DNA of 64,000 nt from Cyanobacteriota bacterium (GTDB lineage: Bacteria; Cyanobacteriota; Cyanobacteriia; Cyanobacteriales; Microcoleaceae): assembly GCA_025362325.1 (NCBI GenBank), contig JANYGO010000208.1, positions 1-64,000 of the forward strand, read 5' to 3'. The notes beneath the pieces are model-generated. The model made no database searches. It was given only the letters and a program-made list of their open reading frames with translations, and was not told the DNA's origin. How positions within the stretch are numbered: position 1 is the first letter of the stretch; every line of letters starts with the position of its first letter. Made by a program: the position numbers and the translations under genes. Positions 27,107 to 35,012 of this stretch are shown here, piece after piece.

Positions 27107-27695
27107 CGATTGATTTCCTTGAAACTTGTACATTGAGGCCTTACATACGTACAAGGTTATCCGACCGCATACCCCTGCAACTATTTCTTATCTCAATCTT
27201 TATAATCTACCTATTGCTTTGCTGAATCTTTATAAAGGTTCTGATAATTTCCGATCGCCCAGGAATCGCGCAGAATTCTGTTTACAAAACTTTTTAATTT
27301 TTGTTTGTGATTTATATAATAAATGCTACATAGTATTTCTTTAAACTTAAAAATAATAACTAAAAATAATAACTTTTTTATCTCCTATCTTGAGAACTAG
27401 AACAGCCCCTCGGTAGGGACACAACATTGTTGTGTCCTGTATTCTAGGCAAGGGAGAATTGCTAGATGTTTGTGGTAGCAATCGAATTTGAGTGCAATAC
27501 AGCACCTCAGTAAGGACACAACATTGTTGTATCCTGTGTTCTAGGTAATGGAGAATTGCTATATGTTTGTGGTAGTAATCGAAATTGAGTGCAATCAATC
27601 AACTCGCTCGGAACACAAAATTAAGGACACAACATTGTTGTGTCCCTACGGTGTTTTAGGCAATTGAACATTGCTATATTTCTGCTAGTAACTGC
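27107..27695. other. Intergenic region with three copies of a 21-bp palindrome
   Basis: The region is AT-rich and lies between the haloperoxidase promoter side and the end of the coiled-coil protein gene. Besides the palindromes at 27417, 27514 and 27625 it holds direct repeats of the ~90 bases between them (GAGAATTGCTAGATGTTTGTGG-type). Open frames here are repeat translations and were not called. Confidence 0.65.
27417..27645. repeat. Triplicated GGACACAACATTGTTGTGTCC palindrome with direct-repeat spacers
   Basis: Copies at 27417-27437, 27514-27534 (one mismatch) and 27625-27645 are 97 and 111 bases apart. The first two spacers share long stretches (TTCTAGGnAANGGAGAATTGC, ATGTTTGTGGTAG), so a unit of about 97 bases was duplicated. 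Each palindrome could form an RNA stem. Confidence 0.8.
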
Positions 27696-28988
27696 TTAAG
27701 GCTTTGGTTTCTTAATATCAACAGTTTTGGGTTTGACCGCCGGAGTGCGCGGATAAAACTTAAACTTATTGAGCGCAGCACTTGCCGATTTAGCCACACC
27801 GCTATCTGTATCTCGCAAAGCTTTTTGCAGCAGCGGAATTACTTTGTCTGACTTAACCATTGCTAGTGCTTCCACAGCAGCTTCGCGCACCTGCGGCTGC
27901 AAATCTTGAGCTAATTTTCCCAGGGCTTCTATTGCTCGCTGACCGTCGATTTTCAGAGCATTAGCCGCCGCAATTTTACCTAAAGCAGACGCTGCAAACT
28001 GGCGGGTTTCTGTTTCCTGACTTTGAACGCATCCCATCAACTGCGCGAGGGAATAGGTAGGTAAATTTCTGGCAACTTGAAGCGGTTGTGCGACTTTTGG
28101 TTGATGTAAATCAATTGATTCTGGTTCCGAAAAATCTGTGTAATTTAACTCTTGTTCAACTTGTATTTGATTTAACTCGCTTGACTGTTCCTGCCAAACT
28201 TCTTGTTGTGGTAATTCTCCTCCAATTTCTGTTTCAGTTGACAGACTGAACTGTTGCTGCGGGACTTGTTGCTGTAGGTTACTTTGGTACTGCTGTTGCA
28301 AAGACCAGATAGTAGCTTGCATCTGAGCTTCGTGAGCTTGCAATTGCTCGTTAGCGGCTTGCAACTGACTTTCGTATTGCTGTTGCAAAGCCTCTATTGT
28401 TAACTGCATCTCAACCTCGCGGTTCTCGTATTCTGCGGCGGTTTGTCTCAATCGAATTTCGTGTTCGTTTTGCAGGTTTTGCAAATGTTGCTCCATCTGA
28501 GCTTGATAATTGTGATGCAACTCGTCTGCAACTGCGAGTAAATGATGTTCGTGTTCTGCTTGCAAAGCTTGCAGGCTTTCTTGCTGTCTAGCATTGTGAG
28601 CGACCTCTAATTGCTCGCTGATTTGTCGGAGCTGGTTTTCGTGTGCGCCCGTAACTTGTTGGAGCTTGTCGCGCTCGGCCCGAACTTGTTGGATCTGATT
28701 TTCGTATTGGTTAGTAATTTGTTGGAGCTGATTTTCGTATTGGGTTGTAACTTGTCTGAGTAAATTTTCGTGTTCGACAGTAGCTTTTCTCAGCCGCTCT
28801 TCCTGTTCTCCGTGCTGGGATTCGGAAGTTTGTTGCACCCGAGATATCTGAGCTAGTTCTATATCCTGAGCTATTCTGCGAGTTTGCTGCAAGTATTCTT
28901 GCTTTTGCTTGTGCAACCGCTTTTCTACCAACCAGTAAGCAACTGCTATCCCTGCCAAAAAACCTACGATCGCTCCTATGATACCCAC
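27696..28988 (-). CDS. Membrane-anchored coiled-coil protein with C-terminal HEAT repeats
   Basis: A 430-aa protein with one N-terminal membrane helix ('IIGAIVGFLAGIAVAYWLV'), a long Gln/Glu-rich coiled coil (about 25-240) made of repeating 'YENQLQQ'-like units, a linker, and two to three HEAT-like repeats (about 310-415, 'VREAAVEALAMVKSDKVIPLLQKAL'-type helices). HEAT repeats of this bilin-lyase-like type serve as protein-binding scaffolds; no lyase function is implied. It starts 46 bases after the stop of the CPBP gene and may be co-transcribed with it. A scaffold or envelope-tether role is inference. Confidence 0.75.
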   Translation of the reverse strand: MGIIGAIVGFLAGIAVAYWLVEKRLHKQKQEYLQQTRRIAQDIELAQISRVQQTSESQHGEQEERLRKATVEHENLLRQVTTQYENQLQQITNQYENQIQQVRAERDKLQQVTGAHENQLRQISEQLEVAHNARQQESLQALQAEHEHHLLAVADELHHNYQAQMEQHLQNLQNEHEIRLRQTAAEYENREVEMQLTIEALQQQYESQLQAANEQLQAHEAQMQATIWSLQQQYQSNLQQQVPQQQFSLSTETEIGGELPQQEVWQEQSSELNQIQVEQELNYTDFSEPESIDLHQPKVAQPLQVARNLPTYSLAQLMGCVQSQETETRQFAASALGKIAAANALKIDGQRAIEALGKLAQDLQPQVREAAVEALAMVKSDKVIPLLQKALRDTDSGVAKSASAALNKFKFYPRTPAVKPKTVDIKKPKP

Positions 28989-29034
28989 GACTGAGTTCCT
29001 CCCGACAAAATAGTGATGCTGGACTTTTTACAAT

Positions 29035-29592
29035 TTAACCATACAGCCTTCTGTAACCGCCCAATAGCAGCAGCCAAGCTGTCACAGCCAGCCAGTGAAT
29101 CGCTACCGCAGGCCAGATAGAACCGATGAGCAGGTATGCGATGGAGCACGCTACCCCCAAAATTGTCGCCAGCAGCAAAAACACCGGATTCATAAAGGTC
29201 GATCGACCGATCGGATAAAAACTCAGCGCGTTCAGCGGGTGGTAAACTATAAAAAGCGCCAAACTCGTGCATCCCCAAAACCACAGCATTAACCCAGAAG
29301 GATTCTCGGAGGGGTGCGGCAGCATTAACACGCGGAAAAATACTTCCTCGGTGATCCCCGGACTTAACAAACAGCCAACGAGCACTCCCGCAATTGTACG
29401 CCGAGAGGTTTGTACGTCTACTTTCAGAAATCCTGACCAAAAACCGATGGGAAGTGCGATCGCAGCGTAAACTAGCACAAGCATAGCTGCAACCACCCCA
29501 TCGGTGAAATCGGGAATAATTGAAAAAGCCTGGGTGATGCGGTGTATCAGTAAATCCCCGGGAAGAAGCAAGAAGAAAGAGAGAAGAGGCAT
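29035..29592 (-). CDS. CPBP-family intramembrane metalloprotease
   Basis: The ATG at 29592 gives 185 aa; a GTG 33 bases upstream is also in frame. Several hydrophobic helices carry the CPBP (Abi/Rce1) motifs: 'ITEEVFFRVLML' (EE-x3-R), 'FIVYHPLNAL' (F-x3-H) and 'AIHWLAVTAW' (H-x4-less typical). In bacteria such proteases act in peptide maturation, immunity or stress; the substrate here is unknown. The gene is preceded by trpF (end 29658) on the same strand with a 65-base gap and followed by the coiled-coil/HEAT gene. Confidence 0.78.
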   Translation of the reverse strand: MPLLSFFLLLPGDLLIHRITQAFSIIPDFTDGVVAAMLVLVYAAIALPIGFWSGFLKVDVQTSRRTIAGVLVGCLLSPGITEEVFFRVLMLPHPSENPSGLMLWFWGCTSLALFIVYHPLNALSFYPIGRSTFMNPVFLLLATILGVACSIAYLLIGSIWPAVAIHWLAVTAWLLLLGGYRRLYG

Positions 29593-29657
29593 TTTTTTAT
29601 CTGGCTCTCGGTGCTTAGGGCACACCCTACATGATTTTGTTATGCGTTCGGAACTGT

Positions 29658-30299
29658 TTATTTGACAGCTTTTAATCGATCGAATAACTGAGCAACTTTC
29701 GTCAAATCTTTATCTCCCGGCGCTATTTCTACGCCGCTAGAAAGGTCAACACCGCTGAAGTTATTGCCTCTGGTGCGATCGATCGCATTTAAAACATTAT
29801 CCGGTGTCAAACCGCCCGCCAGCAGCCAAGGACACGGCGGTTTAAACTCTGCTAGCATCATCCAGTCGATCGTCAGCCCAGTACCGCCGAGTTGTTCTCG
29901 ATGGTAAGCATCCAGCAGTAAAGTATCGACACAAACAGCGTAAATAGCAGCGGTGGCTAGAGTTTCAGGGCTCTTAACTCTCAAAGCTTTGATAATTTCA
30001 ATTTCCGGCAACAACTCGCGCAGCCGATCGCAATATTCGGCTGTTTCATCTCCGTGCAACTGCACCCCGCTTAAATTCGAATCTGCCGCTACTTGACAGA
30101 TGTTTGTGATTGTGGTATTTGCAAACACGCCGATGCGATCGACATTTTCCGGCAACTGCTCGACAATCAGGCGAATTGTTTCGGGGCTGACATAGCGGGG
30201 GGAAGCCGGCACGCAGATAAAACCCAAAGCTTGGGCTCCCAAAGCTGCGATCGCCATTCCCTGGTCTAATTTAGTAATGCCGCAAATTTTAACCCGCAC
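29658..30299 (-). CDS. trpF: Phosphoribosylanthranilate isomerase
   Basis: This 213-aa TIM-barrel enzyme converts N-(5-phosphoribosyl)anthranilate to the enol carboxyphenylamino-deoxyribulose phosphate in tryptophan synthesis. The general base Cys7 ('VKICGIT') and the catalytic Asp ('[14 protein letters not shown]') are present, together with '[10 protein letters not shown]' and 'GVDLSSGVE', the phosphate-binding loops. Length is standard. No other trp gene is next to it, as usual in cyanobacteria where trp genes are dispersed. It is divergent from psaK with a 135-base shared upstream region. Confidence 0.95.
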   Translation of the reverse strand: MRVKICGITKLDQGMAIAALGAQALGFICVPASPRYVSPETIRLIVEQLPENVDRIGVFANTTITNICQVAADSNLSGVQLHGDETAEYCDRLRELLPEIEIIKALRVKSPETLATAAIYAVCVDTLLLDAYHREQLGGTGLTIDWMMLAEFKPPCPWLLAGGLTPDNVLNAIDRTRGNNFSGVDLSSGVEIAPGDKDLTKVAQLFDRLKAVK

Positions 30300-30364
30300 T
30301 CCTGCTCCTCCGTTCCTTTCTTTGTATCAAAATATCAACGAATTGTTAACTATTAAAACAAATC

Positions 30365-30393
30365 TTAGTTTAATGCAAAATGCTTTTTATAAT
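30365..30393 (+). promoter_or_regulatory. Candidate sigma70-type promoter of psaK
   Basis: A TATAAT at 30388-30393 lies 17 bases after TTAGTT (30365-30370), a weak -35 element, in the AT-rich spacer between trpF and psaK. The AGGAG at 30421 is then the ribosome site nine bases before the psaK ATG. Only the -10 is a good match. Confidence 0.35.
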
Positions 30394-30434
30394 TTTGTAA
30401 CTCAATTAATCTGTGAAATTAGGAGCATAAAAAC

Positions 30435-30719
30435 ATGATTAACTCATCTTTGCTGTTAGCCGTACAAGCTACCACTCCCTCAACGCCCGAGTGGTCGCCA
30501 CTGGTAGGACTGACCATGATTTTATGCAATTTGCTGGCGATCGCGATCGGCTACTACGGCATAAGCAAGCAAAACCGAGGCAAGGGCCCAGCTTTACCCG
30601 TTGCAGTCCCTGGAATGTTCAAAGGCTTCGGCATCCCAGAATTGCTAGCAACAGCCAGCTTCGGCCACTTGCTCGGGGCTGGAGTAATCTTGGGCTTGGG
30701 TAACGCCGGAGTTCTTTAG
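30435..30719 (+). CDS. psaK: Photosystem I reaction-centre subunit PsaK
   Basis: A 94-aa two-helix membrane protein at the edge of photosystem I, where it binds chlorophyll and takes part in antenna docking. The recognisable blocks are 'LTMILCNLLAIAIGYY' in the first helix, the loop 'GPALPVAVPGMFKGFG' and 'PELLATASFGHLLGAG' in the second. A short N-terminal presequence ends near 'QATTP', consistent with processing on thylakoid insertion. A strong AGGAG precedes the start. Some cyanobacteria have two psaK copies, one light-stress-induced; which one this is cannot be told. Confidence 0.95.
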   Translation: MINSSLLLAVQATTPSTPEWSPLVGLTMILCNLLAIAIGYYGISKQNRGKGPALPVAVPGMFKGFGIPELLATASFGHLLGAGVILGLGNAGVL

Positions 30720-30799
30720 AAATCAGAGTTCGGGGAAAGGCAAGGGGAAGAAAAGATATAATAGAAACTGTTTCTTACTCTCCTTCCCAGGAAACTTTC

Positions 30800-31996
30800 A
30801 TGCAGACAGGTTGGCGAATCGGCTCTTTATTTGGCATCCCGCTACTGATAGATTATTCGTGGTTTATTATTTTAGCCATAGCAACCCGCGAATACGCCAG
30901 CAGTTACCGTTTGTGGGGGCCTGCGCTCTCCTGGAGTGCCGGGTTGGCAATAGCTCTGCTGCTGTTTGCTTCCGTGCTCTTGCACGAACTCGGACACAGC
31001 TTGGCGGCAATGTCGCAGGGCATTAAAGTTAATTCTATTACTCTATTCTTATTTGGCGGAGTAGCTTCGATCGACTCAGAATCAAAAACTCCCGGTCAAG
31101 CTTTTCAAGTAGCCATTGCCGGCCCTCTCGTCAGCTTCGCGATATTTTTAATCCTCGGTTTGGGTTCTCAAGTTTTACCCCAGACAAGTTTGCTGGCAAT
31201 TGTTACAGAAAGGGTAGCACTAATCAATCTCGTTTTGGGATTATTTAACTTAATTCCCGGCCTGCCTTTGGACGGAGGACAAGTTTTAAAAGCAGCAATT
31301 TGGAAAATCACCGGCTCGCGATTTGCCGGCGTGCGCTGGGCGGCAAAAACCGGACAAGTTTTGGGTTGGTTGGCCGTTGCTTTCGGTTTGAGTTTATGTT
31401 TGTTAGCGCGCCTCTACGGCGGCTTGTGGATTGCGCTGATCGGTGGGTTTGCAATTCGGAATGCTAGCGCCTACAGCCGCTTTACTTCCTTGCAAGAAGC
31501 TCTGCTAAAAACTAAAGCCGCCGAGGCGATGAGCCGCGAGTTTCGAGTTGTAGATGCAGATTTGACTCTGCGAGAATTTGCCGATCGCTATTTGTTAGAA
31601 GTCAATCCGTTTCCATTTTACATTGCTTCGTCCAACGGGCGGGATTTGGGCTTAGTGTCGATCGACGATATCCGCTGCACAGAGCGCAGTCAGTGGCAAA
31701 TTCAGACTTTGCACAAGATTTTGCAACCCCTGGGAAAAACCCCCACAGTCTCAGAAAAAGCATCTATCGCAGAAGTAATTAACAGCATGGAAGCCCGCCA
31801 ACTCCCCCGAATCATCGTCCTCTCGCCCATTGGTTCAGTCGTAGGGACGATCGATCGCGGCGACGTGGTGAAAGTTTTGGCAAAATACCTCAAACCCAAG
31901 ATTTCGGAAGCCGACATCAAGCGCAGCAAAGAAGAAAACAGTTATCCGCAGGGATTGCAGTTAAGTGCGATCGCCAAAACAGCACAGGAAAATTAA
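30800..31996 (+). CDS. Site-2 protease (M50) with tandem CBS domains
   Basis: The 398-aa protein has about six membrane helices with zinc-binding 'LLHELGHS' (about 60) and 'GLPLDGGQ' (about 157), the two catalytic motifs of M50 intramembrane proteases. A C-terminal pair of CBS domains (about 230-365) replaces the PDZ domain of RseP-type members and usually senses adenosine nucleotides. Close relatives in cyanobacteria are uncharacterised or implicated in acid or salt stress. The gene lies 80 bases after psaK but has its own GGAAACTTTC leader; co-transcription with psaK is unlikely to be obligatory. Confidence 0.9.
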   Translation: MQTGWRIGSLFGIPLLIDYSWFIILAIATREYASSYRLWGPALSWSAGLAIALLLFASVLLHELGHSLAAMSQGIKVNSITLFLFGGVASIDSESKTPGQAFQVAIAGPLVSFAIFLILGLGSQVLPQTSLLAIVTERVALINLVLGLFNLIPGLPLDGGQVLKAAIWKITGSRFAGVRWAAKTGQVLGWLAVAFGLSLCLLARLYGGLWIALIGGFAIRNASAYSRFTSLQEALLKTKAAEAMSREFRVVDADLTLREFADRYLLEVNPFPFYIASSNGRDLGLVSIDDIRCTERSQWQIQTLHKILQPLGKTPTVSEKASIAEVINSMEARQLPRIIVLSPIGSVVGTIDRGDVVKVLAKYLKPKISEADIKRSKEENSYPQGLQLSAIAKTAQEN

Positions 31997-32016
31997 AAAT
32001 TAGGCATCTTCATTCA

Positions 32017-32135
32017 GTTGACAGTTGACAGTTGACAGTTAACAGCACTTGACAATCATAAGGAAGAGGATTTGAGTATTGAATCGTCTGATTTTAATTT
32101 ATCCCGACAAGGGATAGGCTTTAAACCAATTCTTT
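32017..32135. repeat. CAGTTGA heptamers plus shared 100-base block
   Basis: CAGTTGACAGTTGACAGTTGAC heptamers (32017-32045) are followed by GAAGAGGATTTGAGTATTG...GATTTTAATTT...GGCTTTAAACCAATTCTTT. The same arrangement occurs at 17407-17545 next to another signalling gene, so heptamers and block travel as one composite repeat. Confidence 0.7.
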
Positions 32136-32206
32136 CTGGTAATCCGGATTAGTGACAACTTAAGATGTAGCACACTTTGTCAAGGAGGGTTCAAACAAGA
32201 ATTCTT

Positions 32207-34165
32207 ATGCCCAAATTGTTGAAAAGATTTCATCATCAATTGGAGAAGAAACTTGGGAGTTGGAAAAAATTAACTTATTCCTTCCCCTTCGCTGACTTGC
32301 AACCTCTTGCCATTACCTGGCTCCTGGTGACGGGAACTCTCTTAGGAGTGCGACATTTAGGGTGGTTGCAGCCATTGGAATTAAAGGCTTTCGACTTGAT
32401 GGTGCAGTTGCGCCCCGATCCGGGTGCTGACCCGAGGTTGCTGGTAGTCACCATCACAGAACAGGACATTCATGCTTTTAAGAAATGGCCAATCTCCGAT
32501 CGCGTTTTAGCTCGTGCGATCGCCGAAATAGCGCGTCTAGAACCCACCGTTATTGGTCTGGATATCATTCGCGATATCCCTTACGAACCGGGAAATGCAG
32601 AATTAGCTGCTCAATTCAAAAACCCCAAAGTCATCCCCATTACCTTCATCGGCAACTCAGAGTACGATCGAGTTCCGCCACCTCCCAATATACCAAAAGA
32701 ACGGATAGGATTTAACAATTTAGTCATCGATCCAGACGGGATAATTCGCCGTAATTTGATGTTGGCTTCGGATGGAAAATCGACTTTTAACTCATTTTCG
32801 ATGCGACTGGCTCTTGACTATCTTGCTAGCAAAAAGATAGATTTAAACGAGACCAATAATGACAATATTGAAATCGGAAAGACTGTGTTTCCGCAACTGC
32901 GCTCGCACTCAGGAGGTTATCAGAAAATTAACGATCAAGGCTATCAAATCATGCTCAATTACCGCTCTCCTGAAGTCGCAAAGACCGTGAGACTAACTGA
33001 AGTTTTGGAGGGAAAACTTGACCCCAAATGGGTAAAGGGTAAAATAGTGCTAATCGGGACTACAGCCCCAACTGTAAGAGATATCTTTTCCACCCCTTAC
33101 AGCGCTAATGCCAGCGAAAATCGCAAGATGCCTGGGGTATTGATTCACGCAACAGCAACTAGCCAAATTATCAGCGCAGTTTTAGACGGCAAAGGTCTAT
33201 TTTGGTTTTGGGATGAATGGCAAAAAATCCTCTGGATCGCTGTTTGGGGAGCCGTTGGCGGCTGTCTATCTTGGCGGCTAGAAAATACGCTCAGTTTCAT
33301 AGTCAGCGCGATCGCACTTGGGGGCCTATTATGGGGATTCACATTTTTTCTCTTCACTCAACAGGGGTGGATATCTCTGATCGCGCCGACTCTGGCATTT
33401 GCAATCACCACAGGAGTTGTCATCACATACAAGTACCAGCAGTCTAAGCAGCAGCAAGAAATTGTGATGAAACTGTTAGGACAGCAAACTTCACCGGCGA
33501 TCGCCAATGCTTTGTGGAAAGAGCGCGTCCATCTCCTCCAGTCGGGGCTATTGCCGGGCCAAAGACTAATTGCTACAATAATCATGACAGACTTGCAGGG
33601 TTTTAGCACCATTTCGGAACAATTACCCCCAGAAGTAGTCATGCCTTGGTTAAATGAATATTTATCAGCAATGGCCCAAGAAGTACAAAAACATCAAGGT
33701 GTGATTAATAAATTTACCGGAGATGGAATGCTGGCAGTATTTGGCGTACCCATTCCCCGCACAACTCCCGAAGAAATTGCCGAAGATGCTCGCCTTGCCG
33801 TATCTTGCGCTGTAGCTATAAGTTCGCTCTTGCCAGCTCTGAATCAAAATTGGCTGGCTCGTGGTTTACCGTCAGCAAAAATGCGAGTAGGAATTTTTAC
33901 AGGGCCGATAATGGTGGGAAGTTTGGGGGGTAAAACCCGTTTAGAATATGGAGTAATCGGCGATAGTGTCAATATCGCTTCTCGCTTAGAAAGCTGTGAA
34001 AAAGATCGGCAAGAGGACACCTGCCGGATCTTGATTGCCGAAGAAACTTTAGTGCATCTTGAAGGGAAATTTGAGGTAGAATCTTGGGGAGCTTTACCCT
34101 TAAAAGGCAGGCAGCAAAAAGTTAATGTCTACCGTGTCTTGGGAGGAGAAATATCGGAGAGGTAA
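32207..34165 (+). CDS. CHASE2-domain class III nucleotide cyclase
   Basis: The ATG at 32207 gives 652 aa (a TTG at 32177 is less likely). A first helix (about 30-50) precedes an extracytoplasmic CHASE2 sensor (about 55-335, 'FDLMVQLRPD'), two to three helices (about 335-410) and a class III cyclase domain (about 440-645). Metal-binding Asp are in 'MTDLQGFSTI' and 'FTGDGMLAVF', and the adenine-contacting Lys in 'INKFTGDG' is present, but the second specificity position in 'LEYGVIGDSVN' is Gly instead of Asp or Thr. It heads a same-strand run with DUF928 and TPR-CHAT genes (gaps 47 and 11 bases), a gene order I recall from other cyanobacteria. Confidence 0.9.
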   Translation: MPKLLKRFHHQLEKKLGSWKKLTYSFPFADLQPLAITWLLVTGTLLGVRHLGWLQPLELKAFDLMVQLRPDPGADPRLLVVTITEQDIHAFKKWPISDRVLARAIAEIARLEPTVIGLDIIRDIPYEPGNAELAAQFKNPKVIPITFIGNSEYDRVPPPPNIPKERIGFNNLVIDPDGIIRRNLMLASDGKSTFNSFSMRLALDYLASKKIDLNETNNDNIEIGKTVFPQLRSHSGGYQKINDQGYQIMLNYRSPEVAKTVRLTEVLEGKLDPKWVKGKIVLIGTTAPTVRDIFSTPYSANASENRKMPGVLIHATATSQIISAVLDGKGLFWFWDEWQKILWIAVWGAVGGCLSWRLENTLSFIVSAIALGGLLWGFTFFLFTQQGWISLIAPTLAFAITTGVVITYKYQQSKQQQEIVMKLLGQQTSPAIANALWKERVHLLQSGLLPGQRLIATIIMTDLQGFSTISEQLPPEVVMPWLNEYLSAMAQEVQKHQGVINKFTGDGMLAVFGVPIPRTTPEEIAEDARLAVSCAVAISSLLPALNQNWLARGLPSAKMRVGIFTGPIMVGSLGGKTRLEYGVIGDSVNIASRLESCEKDRQEDTCRILIAEETLVHLEGKFEVESWGALPLKGRQQKVNVYRVLGGEISER

Positions 34166-34212
34166 AAAAAGACAAAATAACTTAAAAATTTTAGGTAACT
34201 TTGAGGGGAAAA

Positions 34213-35001
34213 ATGAATAAAATTAGACTAAAAGCGATCGCCTTTTGTTCCATATTATTGATAGGAGCATTTAACGCTTGCCAATTTGCAGATATGGCAA
34301 AGTCACTTCCACCGGTGCAGGGCATACCGCCCACTGAGTCGGGAGGGCCGCGCTTCGCTCAGCCCCGTGAAGATATCGATCGATCATCGCCCCCTTCACA
34401 GCCCAGTAGAGGACCAGAAGGTGTGCGCGGTGGCTGCGGGAGCAACCGTCAGCTAAATCTAACAGCCTTAGTCCCTCAAAATAAAATCGGACGGACTGTT
34501 TCCGACTATCCAACATTCTTTTTCTACTTGCCTAAAACAGAGGCGCAATTAGCCGAATTTACCCTACTAGATCCAAGAGGCAAGGAAATTTATAAACAGA
34601 CTCTCACCATTAGCAATTTATCAGGGGTAATCGGCGTTAGTATCCCCGCTAACAAAAATGTGTCGCCCTTGGAAGTGGGCAAAAATTACCGTTGGAATTT
34701 TACAGTTATTTGCGACTCTCAAGACAGATCGGCCGATCTCCTCGAAATCGGTACTGTACGGCGAGTTGAACTCAGTGCAGATATCCGCAGTCAATTAGAA
34801 AAGGCAGATCCGCGCCAGAAAACCTTTATTTATGCTGAAAATGGGATTTGGCAAGATGCCCTCAGCAATCTAGCTGCGGCTCGTCGCGCTAATCCTAACG
34901 ATCCAGTGTTCACGACTGATTGGGAAAGCTTGCTGGATTCAGTGACATTGGGCAAAATTGCCAAAGAGCCGATCATCGTCCAAAATGAGCCACAACCATA
35001 G
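34213..35001 (+). CDS. DUF928-family secreted protein
   Basis: Starting at the ATG at 34213 behind GAGGGGA, the 262-aa product has a signal peptide ('FCSILLIGAFNAC', possibly lipidated at Cys) and a proline-rich linker. The conserved part (about 85-250) begins with 'LNLTALVPQNKIGRTVSDYP' and continues with 'TFFFYLP', features of DUF928, a cyanobacterial family of unknown function. The C-terminal region 'GIWQDALSNLAAARR' looks like a TPR helix pair. It sits between the CHASE2-cyclase and TPR-CHAT genes, which suggests a shared envelope-associated signalling role. Confidence 0.8.
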   Translation: MNKIRLKAIAFCSILLIGAFNACQFADMAKSLPPVQGIPPTESGGPRFAQPREDIDRSSPPSQPSRGPEGVRGGCGSNRQLNLTALVPQNKIGRTVSDYPTFFFYLPKTEAQLAEFTLLDPRGKEIYKQTLTISNLSGVIGVSIPANKNVSPLEVGKNYRWNFTVICDSQDRSADLLEIGTVRRVELSADIRSQLEKADPRQKTFIYAENGIWQDALSNLAAARRANPNDPVFTTDWESLLDSVTLGKIAKEPIIVQNEPQP

Positions 35002-35012
35002 AAGAGTTTAAG

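Noticed and set aside
27347..27598. 83-codon minus-strand frame
   Set aside because: It is the translation of the palindrome/direct-repeat array at 27417-27645, with an internally repeated peptide to match.
28976..29440. 154-codon minus-strand frame inside the CPBP gene
   Set aside because: It is a shifted-frame shadow of the CPBP protease, which has clear motifs in the other frame.
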